From: Sarcophilus harrisii
Lineage: Eukaryota > Chordata > Mammalia > Dasyuromorphia > Dasyuridae
Length of the DNA stretch: 64,000 bases
Assembly: GCF_902635505.1 (NCBI RefSeq)
Contig: NC_045428.1
Coordinates: 65,410,141 to 65,474,140, forward strand
Direction of reading: 5' to 3'
The translations under genes and the position numbers were made by a program. The notes below the pieces were generated by a model that was not told the DNA's origin, made no database searches, and saw only the letters and a list, made by a program, of their open reading frames with translations. Below, one piece after another: positions 24,151 through 36,689 of the stretch (its first letter is position 1; each line of letters begins with the position of its first letter).

Positions 24151-25925
24151 GGCACATATTAGGCACTTGAAAAATATCTGCTTATTACCTCCTCTCCCTC
24201 CCCCGGAGTATGCTGTCAGAAATATTACTCTATTCCCTTCCCTGGAGATCCTTCAGTGATAGGTAGGGTGTAATATGGTACCTGGAAAAGAGAATGGATG
24301 TAACTGCCTCTCAATCTCCTTAGTGATAATAAAGGAGATTCTAATTTGGTCTGGAAAGCAGCAGTTCAGCAGCCCTGCCCAGCCCAGCCTTGCCCAGAAA
24401 CAACAGAGTTTATGAGACCAGGGTCACTTGGGGGTGTGAGCCGGGATGGGGAGGAGAGCCTGAAGGAGCCAGAATTCCCCTTTTGAGATTGAGGACAGGG
24501 AGGGGAGAGCAGGCAAATTGCTTGCCAAAGTACAGAGGTCCACATCCGTGTGGCCCATGGCAGGCCAGGCCAGGTCACGTTCCACAGAAACTAGACCCAG
24601 CCTGTCAAGGACACCATGAGGAGGGGAGGGAAGAAATAAACTATATACAACCAGGATTCCAAGGGGATTTGGTTTCAAAGTTGCACCAGCCATTTCCTGG
24701 AATCCAATGGGAGCAAGTTCTGAGAATTGGGGGGGAGGGGAGAAAAGGGGAGGAATGGAGAGGGGGGAAAAAGGGAAAGCAAAAAAAAAAAAAAAAAGAC
24801 AGAGTGACATGTGGGTGTGGGTGTGCTGGGAAGGAGAGAGGAACCCAACTCACATGGAACAGAAGTCATGTTGGCAGGACAAGGCTCCCAGAGGTAAGAA
24901 GGAAGTCCAGCTGGGGACAGCTCCTGCACTACTCATCAATTCCCCACCACCAGCACTACCCCTCAAGGGGGAGAGAGGGGAGGAAGAGAAAGGAATAATA
25001 AAAAACTGCTGCACTAGCAGAATCTGGCCAATTAGAACACTGACTGCCCCCTTTCCAACATACACACATCACACACCCATCAAGTCTACCAGAGAAGAGC
25101 GAAGGGGGAAGAGAATTCTCCCTCTGCCCTTCTCTTCCTATCCTTCAGTTTTCCCATCTGAAAAATGGGGTCTAAAAACAGATTATTTAGTGTCTTCCAG
25201 ATCTTGATCCTATGAGTTCATCTGCTCTCCCTCCTCTCTTTCCAACTTTTTTCTTTTTTAACTTAGTCCCCACTTATTCCAGCTCTGGTCACTGGAGAGA
25301 ACTGAAGCCCATAAAAATGAAATAACCTCTCCAAGTGGACACAGCTAGCTATAGGGGTTAAAGCCAGATTTAGAACCTAGGTTTCTTACAAGATTTCCAG
25401 CCCAGTGTTACTTCCAGTGTAATTACCAATCAACCAACAAGTATTTGTTTAGTGTCAGGCATAGGCTCTAACCCCATTCTATTTTCCTCTCATTTTTTCT
25501 CATCATAGTTTCTTCACTTTTCTTTCTCTCTGAATTTTATGGTTCTAAAACTGAACAATTTGGGGATCAACCAAAGCACGCTTCCTCCAGCACCCTAACT
25601 GTTGTCCACTCACGGATTTGAACCTTGAAAATAATAAAAAAAAATTTAATTTTTCAGTTCTTGTTTTTCAGGTAGGGAAAAATGCACTTTGTGTCTTTCT
25701 TCATTGTCTCTCTAAGTTGTTGGGTAGATGAGGATAGTGTAATAGACAGAAAAAATCAGGGAGAAAGAAGAGTCAAAGAATCATTGATCAAAAGAACACT
25801 AGTCTCTCAAGGTGTTCCACATGCACTTTGCATTGAATCTATTTCTTGTCCTATACTTTCCAACAGCACTGAGTTCATAAAGGAATGATTTGTGACCATT
25901 TAGAAAGAGAAGCATTTATCACACA
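24150..25925. other. Mostly unique DNA, no convincing gene
   Basis: GC-richer at 24360-24720, then the purine tract. A MIR-type remnant lies at about 25280-25400. Confidence 0.4.
24723..24800. repeat. Purine tract ending in an A run
   Basis: GGGGGGGAGGGGAG-type sequence followed by 17 A. Open frames up to 202 codons around it (24390-24998 and minus-strand shadows) look compositional. Confidence 0.85.
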
Positions 25926-25929
25926 AAGC

Positions 25930-27240
25930 CATCAATGGTCACATCAATAACAGATAATGCTAGACTAACTTTCTTTCCTTCTCCAATGGGGTTGATGGAC
26001 TAGTTGGCCAATAGGTGCTAGAGATATATCTGAATTTCAACAAAGCAATTGACAATCTATCATAATCCTTAGTCAAGATAGGGAGACATGGACCACATGA
26101 TCATAAAGTCTATAACTAGATAACTTCAGATTATAAACTAGATAACTTTAGATAGATTCAGACCTACATGAATGACTTGATCACAATGAATGAAATCATC
26201 AATGAATTGATGTCAACTGGGAAACAAATCTCTGATAGCATCCCAAGGATCTTTTCCTTGGGTCCAGGCTGATCAACATTTTTGTCAATGACTTGGTTGA
26301 AAGACTAGATCTGTGTACTTATCAAATTTGCAAATTATATGAAACTGGAAGAGAAAGATAAAATGTTGGATGACAGAATTAGAATCCGAAAGAATTGCGA
26401 AAGGCTGAACAGATGGACTGAATCTAATAAAAATGAAACAGTGTGTATAAATGTAAAGTTCCTACACTTGAGTTGGTTTTTTTTAATATTACACAAGTAC
26501 AGAATGAAGAAGAAATGGCCAGACAGCCAGTTTGTGTGAAAAAAAGATCTGTGGGTTTCAGTGGAATGCAAGCTTACTATGAGTCACCAACCTGACACAG
26601 CAGCCAAAGAACTAATTCAATCTCAGGCTGTGTTAATAGAAATAGAGTATCCAGAACTATTCCTCAAAAGCATTGGAGTGTCCAGCACCAGGCAGGTGAT
26701 AGATAGTCTTGTAATTATTTTGCCCTGGTCAGACCTCATCTAGGGTGTTTTATGCATTTTCATGCATCTCTAGATACATTATCAGACATCAACAAACATA
26801 GTCATTGTTTAATGGATGTATATTTGCTAATAGACTAGATGTTTGATAATGGGAAGACTGGAGCCTATGATGCTGTACTAAAACATGTTAAAGAATTGGG
26901 GACAGATCACCTGTGGGAGGAGAAAAACTTAAGGGTAATACGACAGCCATCCTGAAGTGTTCAGAAGGCTGCCATGAGGTACAGGGATTAGATTTTTTCT
27001 GTTTGATCCCAGAGGCTAGAACTGGGAACATTAAAGGCAGATTCTGGTTAAATATAAGGGAAAACTTTCTAACAATCAGGGATTCTAAAAGTAGAATTGA
27101 CTCCCTTGGGAGAAAGTTGTGTATCATAAGAATCCTTTAAGAAGAGGCAAATGATCACTTGTTGGGTTTATTACTGGAGAAATTTTTGCTTGGGTACAGA
27201 TGGCCTCGATGAGGCTCTGGGGTTCTTTGAGCTAAGGCTG
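25930..27240 (+). mobile_element. CR1/L3 LINE 3' region
   Basis: It follows the L3 3' layout: CAGGCTGATCAACATTTTTG, TTGCAAATTATATGAAACTG, then GATTAGATTTTTTCTGTTTG, CCAGAGGCTAGAACTGGGAA and AAAACTTTCTAACAATCAGG. It is ancient, with no intact frame; the short ORFs inside are artefacts. Confidence 0.65.
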
Positions 27241-27437
27241 GTGAAGTGGCAGTCTGGTAATTTTTAGCAGGCTCCATTTCATTTTTTCAAGTACTGGCAC
27301 TTAAGTTTGCCCATCTTACTTCTAGCACATATCAAGTACTTAGGAAGAGCAACTTGAATAGAGACCCAGGAAATTAGAAAATAAGAGCTGTGAAAAAGTG
27401 AAAAATCAAGAAAGTAAAAAAGTCAAAATTTTGTCCT

Positions 27438-27484
27438 TACACACACACACACACACACACATACACCCCCACACACACACACAT
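27438..27484. repeat. (AC)n microsatellite
   Basis: Two AC runs separated by ATACACCCCC. Confidence 0.95.
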
Positions 27485-27545
27485 GCCTCCTGTGAATTGG
27501 TCTCTTCCCATAAGCATGGAGATAATCTGGTATTAGTCTATATTG

Positions 27546-27880
27546 ATAAAATACTGTTTGTCCCTCATTCTTGAAGAGGACCATAACATCAGGGAAGTAA
27601 AGCCATGATATGCAAGTGAATTGGATTTAAGTGATGGAGGGATGGACAAGGTCACCTGCCCACTTTCCCTCCAGAACCATTTGGGTCCAGATACAGATCA
27701 AAAATGAATGGAGATGGCCCTAGATGCAGTGGGAGACCTTAGCTTTTTTAAGTTAAAATCTTTAACAGGATTCAGTTTGACTGAGGTCTCACTCATTCCA
27801 TGATTAAGGATAGGTAGCAATTGAGGCAAAAAATCTCTCCTTTTACCTAGTCCAAAAAAACCCTAAATAAATGAATCTGA
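27546..27880 (+). repeat. Marsupial SINE-like repeat, near full length
   Basis: ATTCTTGAAGAGGACCATAA, AAGCCATGATATGCAAGTGA, GAGATGGCCCTAGATGCAGT and CAGTTTGACTGAGG are in order. Fragments of the same family occur at 1545-1625 and 61005-61250. I know the family from marsupial genomes but cannot name it surely. Confidence 0.6.
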
Positions 27881-28679
27881 GAGGGGAAGACCTTCAGGTT
27901 CATATTTCTCTCTCCTGAGCCTCCTAATGTCTCCTGAGCCCTTCTCAGCCCTCTTAATGCTTCCTAGATATCAATAATTAGGAGGAAATTGATCCTCCAA
28001 CTGATGAAAGCCTTTGTTACTTTATTATTAAGCTCCTACTGTGGATAGCTTTACACAAAGTGAGACAAGTGCACAGTGTTTTCCATAAGGACTTCCACTC
28101 TAAGACAGTATTGACATGGTTCCACAACAGAATCAAGATACCAAATAAATTGGACAAAGTACTAAGCTTAGTACTTGAATAATGCTTAGGCCACATTGTT
28201 TAACATCATTGTGGGATCTGAAATGATGGCCTATTCTTTATTTTATTGCATCAAAAGTCAATTGATGGGAGAATCTTACACATGTAGGTATAAGGAATCA
28301 TGAGTACCCTTAACTACTTAGATGGATACATAAGGGAACTCCTACCAATGATTTTGATTATATCTCATCCAAACCTTTTTACCCTATGTGGTTTATGTCT
28401 TTATCTGTCTACAAATTTTCCAGAGGGTCTACCCAATATGCTAAAGACCCGAGGCTACCAATGCAATTAGAGCTATCAATCCGTTTATCCTTCATTCTCA
28501 TCACTCTAGTCTATCTCATTACTGATCATGTAAGGTCTGAATGATGTATTGACACTACAACCCATTTATATGCATCATGCTTTCTTTCCTCCTGAGCTTT
28601 GTTTCACCTGCCCTTTTGATTCTTCTGAGATCACAACATTCCATTATCTATAGATTATCTATAGATTAATTGTCCATCA

Positions 28680-30915
28680 ACAGAGACTATCAAAAATATT
28701 TGTAGCTTTAGCAATAAGAGCTGAGAAAGAGATTAAAGGAATAAGAATAGTCAATGAGGAAACCAAATTATCACTCTTTGCCGATGACATGATGGTATAC
28801 TTAGAGAACCCCAGCGATTCTACTAAAAAGTTATTAGAAATAATCCACAACTTTAGCAAAGTTGCTGGTTATAAAATAAACCCACATAAGTCATCAGATT
28901 CTTATATCACTAACAAAATCCAACAGTCAGAGTTACAAAGAGAAATTCCATTTAAAGTAACTACTGATAATATAAAATATTTAGGAATCTATCTGCCAAG
29001 GGAAAATCAGAAACTTTATGAGCAAAATTACAAACCACTTTTCACACAAATTCAGTCTGATCTAATCAACTGGAAAAATATTAAATGCTCTTGGATAGGG
29101 CGAGCAAATATAATAAAGATGACAATATTACCTAAACTAATCTATTTATTTAGCGCTATACCAATCAGAGTCCCAAAAAACTATTTTAATGACCTAGAAA
29201 AAATAACAACAAAGTTCATATGGAAAAACAAAAGGTCAAGAATTTCAAGGGAATTAATGAAAAAAAATCAAATGATGGTGGCTTAGCTGTACCAGATCTA
29301 AAATTATATTATAGAGCAGCAGTTACCAAAACTATTTGGTATTGGCTAAGGAATAGATTAGTTGATCAGTGGAATAGATTAGGTTCAAGGGATAAAACAG
29401 TCAACAAATATAGCAACCTAGTCTTTGACAAACCCAAAGATCCCAGCTTTTGGGATAAGAACTTACTGTTTGATAAAAATTGCTGGGAAAATTGGAAACT
29501 AATATGGCAGAAAATAGGCATTGATCCATACTTAACGCCGTACACCAAGATAAGGTCAAAATGGGTTCATGACCTAGGCATAAAGAATAAATTATTAATA
29601 AATTAGAGGAACACAGGATAGTTTACCTCTCAGACCTGTGGAAGGGGAAGGTCTTTATGACCAAAGCAGAACTAGAGATCATTACTGATCACAAAATAGA
29701 AAATTTCGATTATACCAAACTGAAAAGTTTTTGTACAAACAAAACTAATGCAGACAAGATTAGAAGCGAAGCAATAAACTGGGAAAATATTTTTACAGTC
29801 AAAGGTTCTGATAAAGGCCTCATTTCCAAAATATATAGAGAATTAACTCTAATTTATAAAAAATCAAGCCATTCTCCAATTGAAAAATGGTCAAAGGATA
29901 TGAACAGACAATTCTCAGATGAAGAAATTGTTTCTAGTCATATGAAAAGATGCTCCAAGTCATTATTAATCAGAGAAATGCAAATTAAGAACACTCTAAG
30001 ATACCACTACACACCTGTCAGATTGGCTAAGATGACAGGAAAAATAATGATGATTGTTAGGAGGATGTGGGAAAATTGGGACATTGATGCATTGTTGGTG
30101 GAGTTGTGAACAAATCCAACCATTTTGAGAGAGTAGTTTGGAACTATGCTCAAAAGTTATCAAACTGTGCATACCCTTTGATCCAGCAGTGTTACTACTG
30201 GATTATATCCCAAAGAGATTATAAAGAAGGAAAGGGACCTATGTGCACGAATGTTTGTGGCAGCCCTTTTTGTAGTAGCTAGAAACTGGAAACTGAATGG
30301 ATGTCCATCAGTTGGAGAATGGCTGAATAAATTGTGGTATAGAATATTATGGAATATTACTGTTCTGTAAGAAATGACCAACAGGATGATTTCAGAAGGC
30401 CCGGAGAGACTTACACGAACTGATGCTGAGTGAAATGAGCAGGACCAGGAGATCATTATATACTTCAACAACAATACTATATGATGACTCAGTTCTGATG
30501 GACTAAAGGCCATCTCTCTACATAACGAATCAATCCAAATTCATTTCCAGTGGAAGTAATGAACTGAACAGAGCTATGCTTCAGAAAAGAACTCTGGGAG
30601 ATGACTAAAACCATTACATTGAATTCTAATCCATATATTTATGACATCTGCATTTTTATTTCCTCTCATAAGCTAATTATACAATATTTCAGAGTCTAAT
30701 TTTTGTACAGCAAAATAACATTTTGTCATTATACTTATAAGTTAGTAATCTAATTTATATTTTAATATATTTAACATACTACATGTCATCCTCCATCTAG
30801 GGAGGAGGTAAGAGGTGAAAAATTGGAACAAGAGGTTTGTCAATTGTTAATGCTGTAAAGTTACCCATGCATATATCCTGTAAATAAAAGGTTATTAAAT
30901 AAAAAATATATATTT
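28680..30915 (+). mobile_element. 5'-truncated marsupial L1 with ORF2 3' part and 3' UTR
   Basis: This is a LINE-1 retrotransposon remnant. Reverse transcriptase motif FADD is at 28777-28788 (context LSLFADDMMVY). Downstream, the frame continues as typical L1 ORF2 thumb and C-terminal sequence (YLGIYLPRENQKLY, IGRANIIKMTILPKLIYLF, KRCSKSLLIREMQIK, YHYTPVRLAKM). The frame runs 28690-29286, shifts near 29270 to a second frame ending 29606 at a stop, and resumes at 29657-30109, so ORF2 is broken at least twice. Sequence upstream of the palm domain, ORF1 and the 5' UTR are missing. The 3' UTR (from about 30110) is of the marsupial type and ends in an A/T-rich tail near 30915. It is the largest mobile element in the window and cannot move on its own. 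Confidence 0.9.
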
Positions 30916-30944
30916 GTAGTGACATACTAATCCAAAATCAGAGC

Positions 30945-31720
30945 ATTGTAGAATTTGAAAATTTGAAAGCACTTTATCTAGTCCAACCGATACACAAACA
31001 GAAACACTATAATGTACCAATCAAATAACCTCCAACCTCTACTTGGGGACTTCCAAAAAGGAGAACCTAAAACTTCTCCTGGCATTTTGTTACATTTTGT
31101 AATAGCTCTAATTATTAGAAAGTTTTTCCCAACATCAAGCCAAAATTGGACTCTTGGCACCTTGCACTAAATGTTCCTTGTAGCAAATCAGATCCTCCTT
31201 CTACTTGAAGTCAGTTATCATGTTTCCCCTTAGTTTTCTCTTCTCCCAAGCCTTTAGTTTTGTTTTCATACCCAAGTTTTTGCTAGTTTTTTTTTTCCCA
31301 ACTGATTCTCATATAGCATTAATTCCAGCCCCTTTCTCGATTCTTCATAAATTGGCTCTTCATATATTGTGGGGTCTAAAACTGAACTTATTGCAGAATA
31401 TATCTGGTGAGAACAAAGCACAATGGCACACTTCCCTATTTCTGGAAGTTAAGCCTCCCATAATGCAGCCCAAAATCACACTAGATTTTTTTTCTTTTTT
31501 GATTGACTCACATTGAGCTTACAATACAATAAAAACCCCTAATCTTTTAAAAAGAATTTTTGTCTATTCTCCCACCATCTTCTATTTATAAAGTTGATTT
31601 TTTTTGGTATCTACATGCAAGATTTTCCATTTATCTCAATAGACTGTCCCTCAAACTACATGTCACAACATTGATAATGACTTTCTCCTTGTTCAATTAG
31701 CCCATGAAAATTAACAAAGT
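30945..31720 (-). mobile_element. CR1/L3 LINE 3' region, antisense
   Basis: The plus strand reads the complement of the L3 3' region (AAGTTTTTCCCAACATCAAG, GGAAGTTAAGCCTCCCATAA, GACTCACATTGAGCTTACA). It lies directly downstream of the L1 end. Confidence 0.65.
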
Positions 31721-33040
31721 TTTCTATGCTTGAGGAAAAAAAAAGTCAGACATCAAATGTAAATGAGATAAACTTTGTTTATCCTCCTTATCCTCTCTAT
31801 GTTGGTCTTCCATAGGATTCTGGATTGATACAGGGTGAGGCAAAAGAATTCATTTTTGCTAGTGACAGATAAGGTTTTTCCTAAGCTTTACGAAATAGAG
31901 AGTTCGAGAAGGAGGAGGAAGGAATGGCTGGGAAATAAAGCATTGGGAAATGTCAGTAGGAAAAAGTTTTGTGGTGTGGTAAAAATGTTGTCAGTTGCAG
32001 AGATGTTTGGAACCCAACTGAAAAGGGGTGGTAGAGCCAAACAAGGCATTTTGGATAATCCTCAATTATCTCAGGGTGAAACTAGTGTATGGATCATCCA
32101 GACCCTTCTCCTTCTCCCTTTCCCTCCCTCCTCATTGGCTATTGTCCTGATTGCTAGTTCCTCTCTGGAGAAATAAAGGGGGGGGGGGTTTAGAGATGAA
32201 GATGAGTTTAGGAAGGGAAATCCACTTCTTTCTCAATTCTGCCCCACCAACTATTCTGGTGAACGTCAGGCTGATGTCAGAAGAGGATTAAGCTATTGGC
32301 TAAAGTGAAGTTTTTTGATTCTCTGTGAATTTCAACTCCCTCAGCTATCCCTTTGCCCCTTAGCCATGGAAAATCAAAAGATGAACACATGGCAGCAAAT
32401 GCATGAGGCTGTTCCCCTGAATGAGAGCCAAGTTGGAATCAGAGCCTGGTAAAAGAACCTTCTACACTTAGAGTCTCAAGTTGCTAAGAACTGAGTCTTC
32501 TCCCTAGGAAGCCAGAAAGTTGGGGACAGGCTTGGGTGGCAGAGAAGTCTCAGTGGGGTGTGCATGTGTGTGTCCACATGAGGGTATGTTTCTACAAAAG
32601 CCATTTCATACATTCCTCTGATTTGAAGCCAATTACCTCTCTAATCTCTGACAAATTGTAAAGTAGATTTCAATCAGGGTTGTGCTGGAGGCAGCTCCTA
32701 TCAGGTCTAGAAAGAGACTGTTAAATTTTTAGTGTGACATTTATATCTCAGAAATGGGCAAATGCTACAAATCGGGACCTGATTTATTATGTTGTTCATT
32801 ATATAGGCTTAATAAAGTGATAGAGAAAATGTGAATAACTCAGATTAAACTTAAAGGCATGTGCTATTTACATTTCACACCCCCCAGTTGTTAAATATTT
32901 ACCATCACATTGGACCATTTCAGCTCAATAGATTGAAAAGCTTCCTAATGATTAGAACCATTCCAGGATGAAGTAGCAGGGCCTCCTCAATAGAAGTAAA
33001 CACTGGATGTGATTCTACATTGTTTTTACCTCATGCTCTA
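31720..33040. other. Unique DNA, possible conserved non-coding block
   Basis: No repeats seen. 32630-32960 is even-textured, AT-rich unique sequence of the kind often found in conserved non-coding elements. Frames at 31835-32176 and around 32365 (GCCATGG context) lack further support. Confidence 0.35.
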
Positions 33041-33570
33041 TATTCCAATTTTGTGTTGCCCATACCCAACATTCCATGTCCAGTGTCCCCACATATGCCT
33101 GGAAAGCTCCCCCTCCTTACTTCTGCTTCTCTCTACTTCCTTCTTAATCTCAATTCAAAGACTGCTTCCTTCCTACAAAAGACTTTTATTGATTCCTCAA
33201 GTTGTTATTGATTTGTCTTTCCCCTTATCCCCAAATTATTTTTCATTTACATCTCTGAGTCTTTCCTCCTTGACTCACTATCATCATCTGTGGAAAATCC
33301 CCTTTTTTATTTCAAAATTCTTTTATATAAACCCACCTCACCCCCATTCTCCTATGCTTTATACCAGTCTATGTTTATGTAAAAGAGGTCCATCTCTTCA
33401 TCAAGGCTCATCCATTCACACAGGCTTGGAACTCTTTAACTTTTAATAGACAATGTTCCAAATATTCTTCTATGGAATATCACACATGGATTTCCATAGC
33501 ACATATGTCCAAGAAGTTCCTGACAAGATCCTCCTAAATCCCTTTGAAAGGGAGTTCTTCACAACTTTTT
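33040..33570 (+). mobile_element. L2 LINE 3' region
   Basis: Sense L2 3' layout: TCTCAATTCAAAGACTGCTT, CTACAAAAGACTTTTATTGA, TTTCCCCTTATCCCC. The 145-codon open frame here (33009-33446) is L2-derived. Confidence 0.5.
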
Positions 33571-33589
33571 GTATGGTGCCCTCTTTGCA

Positions 33590-33750
33590 GTTGGTAAAAT
33601 CACCTATAGGTCCTATCTCAGAATAATGCATTTAAGTGCATAACATAAAATACATGTTACATAAAGAAAACCAATTTTACTGATACATATTTACTGAAGT
33701 ATTTTTCTCATTCAGGTTCATGGACCATAAATTAAGAAGCTTCCCTCTAT
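33590..33750 (-). repeat. Old interspersed repeat, same family, antisense
   Basis: ATGCATTTAAGTGCATAACA, AAAGAAAACCAATTTTACTG and CAGGTTCATGGACCATAAAT are the complement of the family. Confidence 0.45.
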
Positions 33751-34512
33751 ATTTAGTTCAGTGCAATTCAAGCCAGTTAATTTCTACAAACTTTTGAGTA
33801 TCTTCCCAATATGGAGTATGAATATTATGTTAAGATCCCATATCTCCTAAGCCTCTTCTCAATCACTGAGGTCTCCACCATTCTCATCACTGAACTCCTG
33901 CAGTGGTTAAGATATCTAAATTGTCCCTGATTAAACTCTATTCCATTATAAGAGAACCTATACCTTTCCCTTTCTTCCTTTAAAGGTAAATTGTGAGCCC
34001 AGACCTATTTTAGGCACTATTTGGGGCAGAGAGGCAGGGGAGGAAGACCCCTTTTCTCGAGGGGTCCCCATTCCAGCCAAGATTGTTTTCCTCCAATTGA
34101 TTCCACTTGCAGTGGAAGAAATGGTGACTCCCAAGAGGCAGATATTTTCTAAATTTTATAGGCAAGAGCACTAGGGTGCAGTTAGCATGAAAAAAGGTTT
34201 TGAGTGCTTGCATGTATATACAAACATACCCCAAAACCAGAGATTTTTGCACTTGCCGCAAACAGCACAACCGAGGAAGGAGAGACAAAGGAGAAATCTC
34301 TGGATGTTCTAACTAGATCATAAGCTCTGTTGTTTCTATGCTGCCAAAAGGCCACAAAGTTCTATCTATCTACTTTCATTTCAGTACTGCAGAATGAGAC
34401 CTTGGCCACTTTTCCCAAGCTTTGTCTCTGCACATGCATGTAGACACATGTTTTAGAAGAGGCAGGTATATCATTAATCAAACTAAAAGTCATGTTGCCA
34501 ATTCTATTCCAG

Positions 34513-34685
34513 GAGCAAAAAGATGTGCCTCGGGTATCAAACCAAGCATCCACTAACAAAACTGGCATCAATTGGCACTGGTCTAGACATGTGCAGATCA
34601 AAAGGGCCACAGAGCCCAAGACGCTGATCATGGTGGACCAGGATCATGAAGAGCAGAGAAGTCCCGATTACTCCTGAGGACTCTG
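34513..34685 (+). other. Possible orphan exon
   Basis: The acceptor ATTCTATTCCAG (ending 34512) and donor CTCTG/GTAAGC (from 34686) bracket 173 bases of repeat-free sequence. In phase 0 the exon is open for 55 codons and then ends with TGA at 34675-34677; the end reads HEEQRSPDYS. The composition looks coding-like, but I see no partner exons, so it may be chance. Confidence 0.18.
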
Positions 34686-34724
34686 GTAAGCACATTATCC
34701 CCTGGAATGGAAATCAGTAATATT

Positions 34725-34870
34725 CTCCTCTAGGGTCAGAGCCGGAGGGGACCTTAATGGCTATCTAGAATAAGGTTCTCATTTTACACATGACTATAGG
34801 GAAGGAAGTGACTTCTTAGGTCCTGTCTGCCAAGCCATACAGCTTATTAGCAGCACAAGTCTGAGTCTGG
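34725..34870 (-). repeat. MIR-type SINE, antisense
   Basis: GGGACCTTAATGGCTATCTA, CTCATTTTACACATGACTAT and AAGTGACTTCTTAGG follow the complement. Confidence 0.55.
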
Positions 34871-35062
34871 AAACCAAAAATGTGCCCAGCGATTGGAAAA
34901 TGAACAAATTATATAGCATATAAGCATGATGGACTAAAACTGGGCTGGGTAAAATGACAAATGGGAAGAATTAAGAGAAATACGGGAAGGGATGCAATCT
35001 GAGGAAAGTAGAGCTAAGGAAATAATATACACAATGACTGTAGCAAAGTAAATAAAGTCAGC
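34870..35062 (+). mobile_element. L1 3' end fragment, copy 1 of a pair
   Basis: It is closely similar to 36760-36950: TATAGCATATAAGCATGATG and GACTAAAACTGG recur in order, and both end at AAGTAAATAAAGTCA. The layout is that of an old L1 3' end. Confidence 0.55.
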
Positions 35063-35435
35063 ATGGAGAAGCAAAGTCTCTTGAGTCACATTTCAGGGTT
35101 CTCTGCACTGTTTCTAAGATATTTTGGGCTCCTAAAAGACATTCAGCTCCCATAAAAAGCATGAGCAGGACAGAGAGTGAGTAGCTAAACACATCTCTGA
35201 AAAGGGTTTTGTTCCATCCCCTAAATCAGCCTTTACATAGAAAGAAAACTGTTACCTTAGAGATGTAATTCTAGTAGCCCCTGGATTTTCCCCATGTCCA
35301 ACAACCAGAAAAATTCTTAGAGCTTGACTCCTTTAGCCTAAAATGTTCACCTCTTTTGAGCTGCAAATATCCTTGAGAAGGTTAATGTTTAAAGTCATAG
35401 AATGAATAAAGAGCTTAAGTTGTAGGTGGTCTATG

Positions 35436-35830
35436 AATTACACATACATACACGCATGTATAATATAAATATATATAAATGTATAAAATAAATATATATA
35501 ATATAAATATAAATATGCATGCATGTATAAATAAATATAAATATATATGCAGTTATATATTATGTATATAAATATTCATGTATATACATATGAATACTTA
35601 TGTAAATATCTATTTAAATATGATAAAAACATATATAACATGATTTATACATATAAAATGGATTTTATATATAAAACATGATTTGTATATATATAAAAGT
35701 ATACATGTATACATAAACATGACATTAATATATATAATATATAACTATATTTCAATATATTAGTTTCCTTTATAATTTTTTATATTTTTATTTTATAATC
35801 CTTTATAATGTACTTTATTTTATGCATTAA
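35436..35830. repeat. AT-rich tract (ATATAA/TATG variants)
   Basis: About 390 bases of ATATAAAT, TATACAT and similar repeats, running into an old interspersed repeat at 35735. Confidence 0.9.
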
Positions 35831-35850
35831 AAATATCATGGGGTGAGGGA
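35735..35850 (+). repeat. Old interspersed repeat, same family as 53630
   Basis: TAACTATATTTCAATATATT followed by AGTTTCCTTTATAATT and ACTTTATTTTATGCATTA matches the other copies. Confidence 0.45.
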
Positions 35851-35854
35851 GGAC

Positions 35855-36060
35855 AGTTATTTATTAAGAGGATACTATGTGTCAAGCACTTTACAAATAC
35901 TGTCTCATTCAATCCTCACAAAAACTTTGGACCTTAGGTGGATTTGTTACTTACATTTTATAGTTGAAGAGGACAGTAAACAACTAGAAAAGTTATATCT
36001 GAATCCAGATCTTTCTGATTCCAGACCCAATCCTTTATCCACTGTGGCACTAGCTAGTCC
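35855..36060 (-). repeat. MIR/THER-type SINE, antisense
   Basis: TACTATGTGTCAAGCACTTT, TCATTCAATCCTCACAAAAA and ATCCTTTATCCACTGTGGCA are in antisense SINE order. Confidence 0.55.
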
Positions 36061-36594
36061 ATAGGTTTCACTAGACTAAGGAGTATACAGTATATAATAC
36101 AATACACAAAATGGGTTGAGAATCCCTTGTCCAAGAGCAATATGCAGGAATAGCCATATTACCAAAATAGGGGTATTGGAACTCAACAGAAGGACCCCAC
36201 CAGCTGGAAGAAAGGCATGTATTCCCCTTGTGAGCAGGAATTGCTTCATCATTAGTTCTGGTATTGCCAATACTGAAAGGAAAGTTTGCCACTTTATAGG
36301 AGTCACTTTATAAATACTTGACTGAAAATAAAGAGGCAGTGGACTGAAAACAAATTTCTATCATCAGAAATACCCACCTTGAGCAAGGGAAGGGGATAAA
36401 ATGAAGTCTGATGCATTTCTGGCCCCAAGATTTTGACTCTTAGATTGGCAAGATCCTCAATTGGCTGGAAACCATTTATACATTTTGAATATTCAACTTG
36501 AATCTCTCCTACTTTATATAGATCAAGGAGGTAGAGAGGCACCAATAGTATAATGACAAGAAAAAGTCCTTCTATAAATTCCTCACAAGAGCAC

Positions 36595-36660
36595 AATTCA
36601 ATAAACATTTTTAAGCACCTACTATGTCAGGCAATGTGTTAAGTACTGGGATACTGGAGA
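36595..36660 (-). mobile_element. L2 3' terminus, antisense
   Basis: CAATAAACATTTTTAAGCAC followed by CTACTATGTCAGGCAATGTG matches the L2 terminus complement. Confidence 0.6.
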
Positions 36661-36689
36661 ATATACTCCAAGGAAGTGAATGAAAACAA

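Noticed and set aside
24390-24998. 202-codon plus-strand frame and several minus-strand frames
   Set aside because: G/A-rich composition keeps frames open on both strands; no recognisable domain or splice model.
31835-32176. 113-codon frame with Arg-rich start
   Set aside because: No in-frame ATG for the first half, no splice or poly(A) context; the start in the frame is GTG.
32365-32451. 28-codon frame in a perfect GCCATGG context followed by a donor-like GTAAAA
   Set aside because: No second exon with a poly(A) signal could be found; short frames like this are common by chance.
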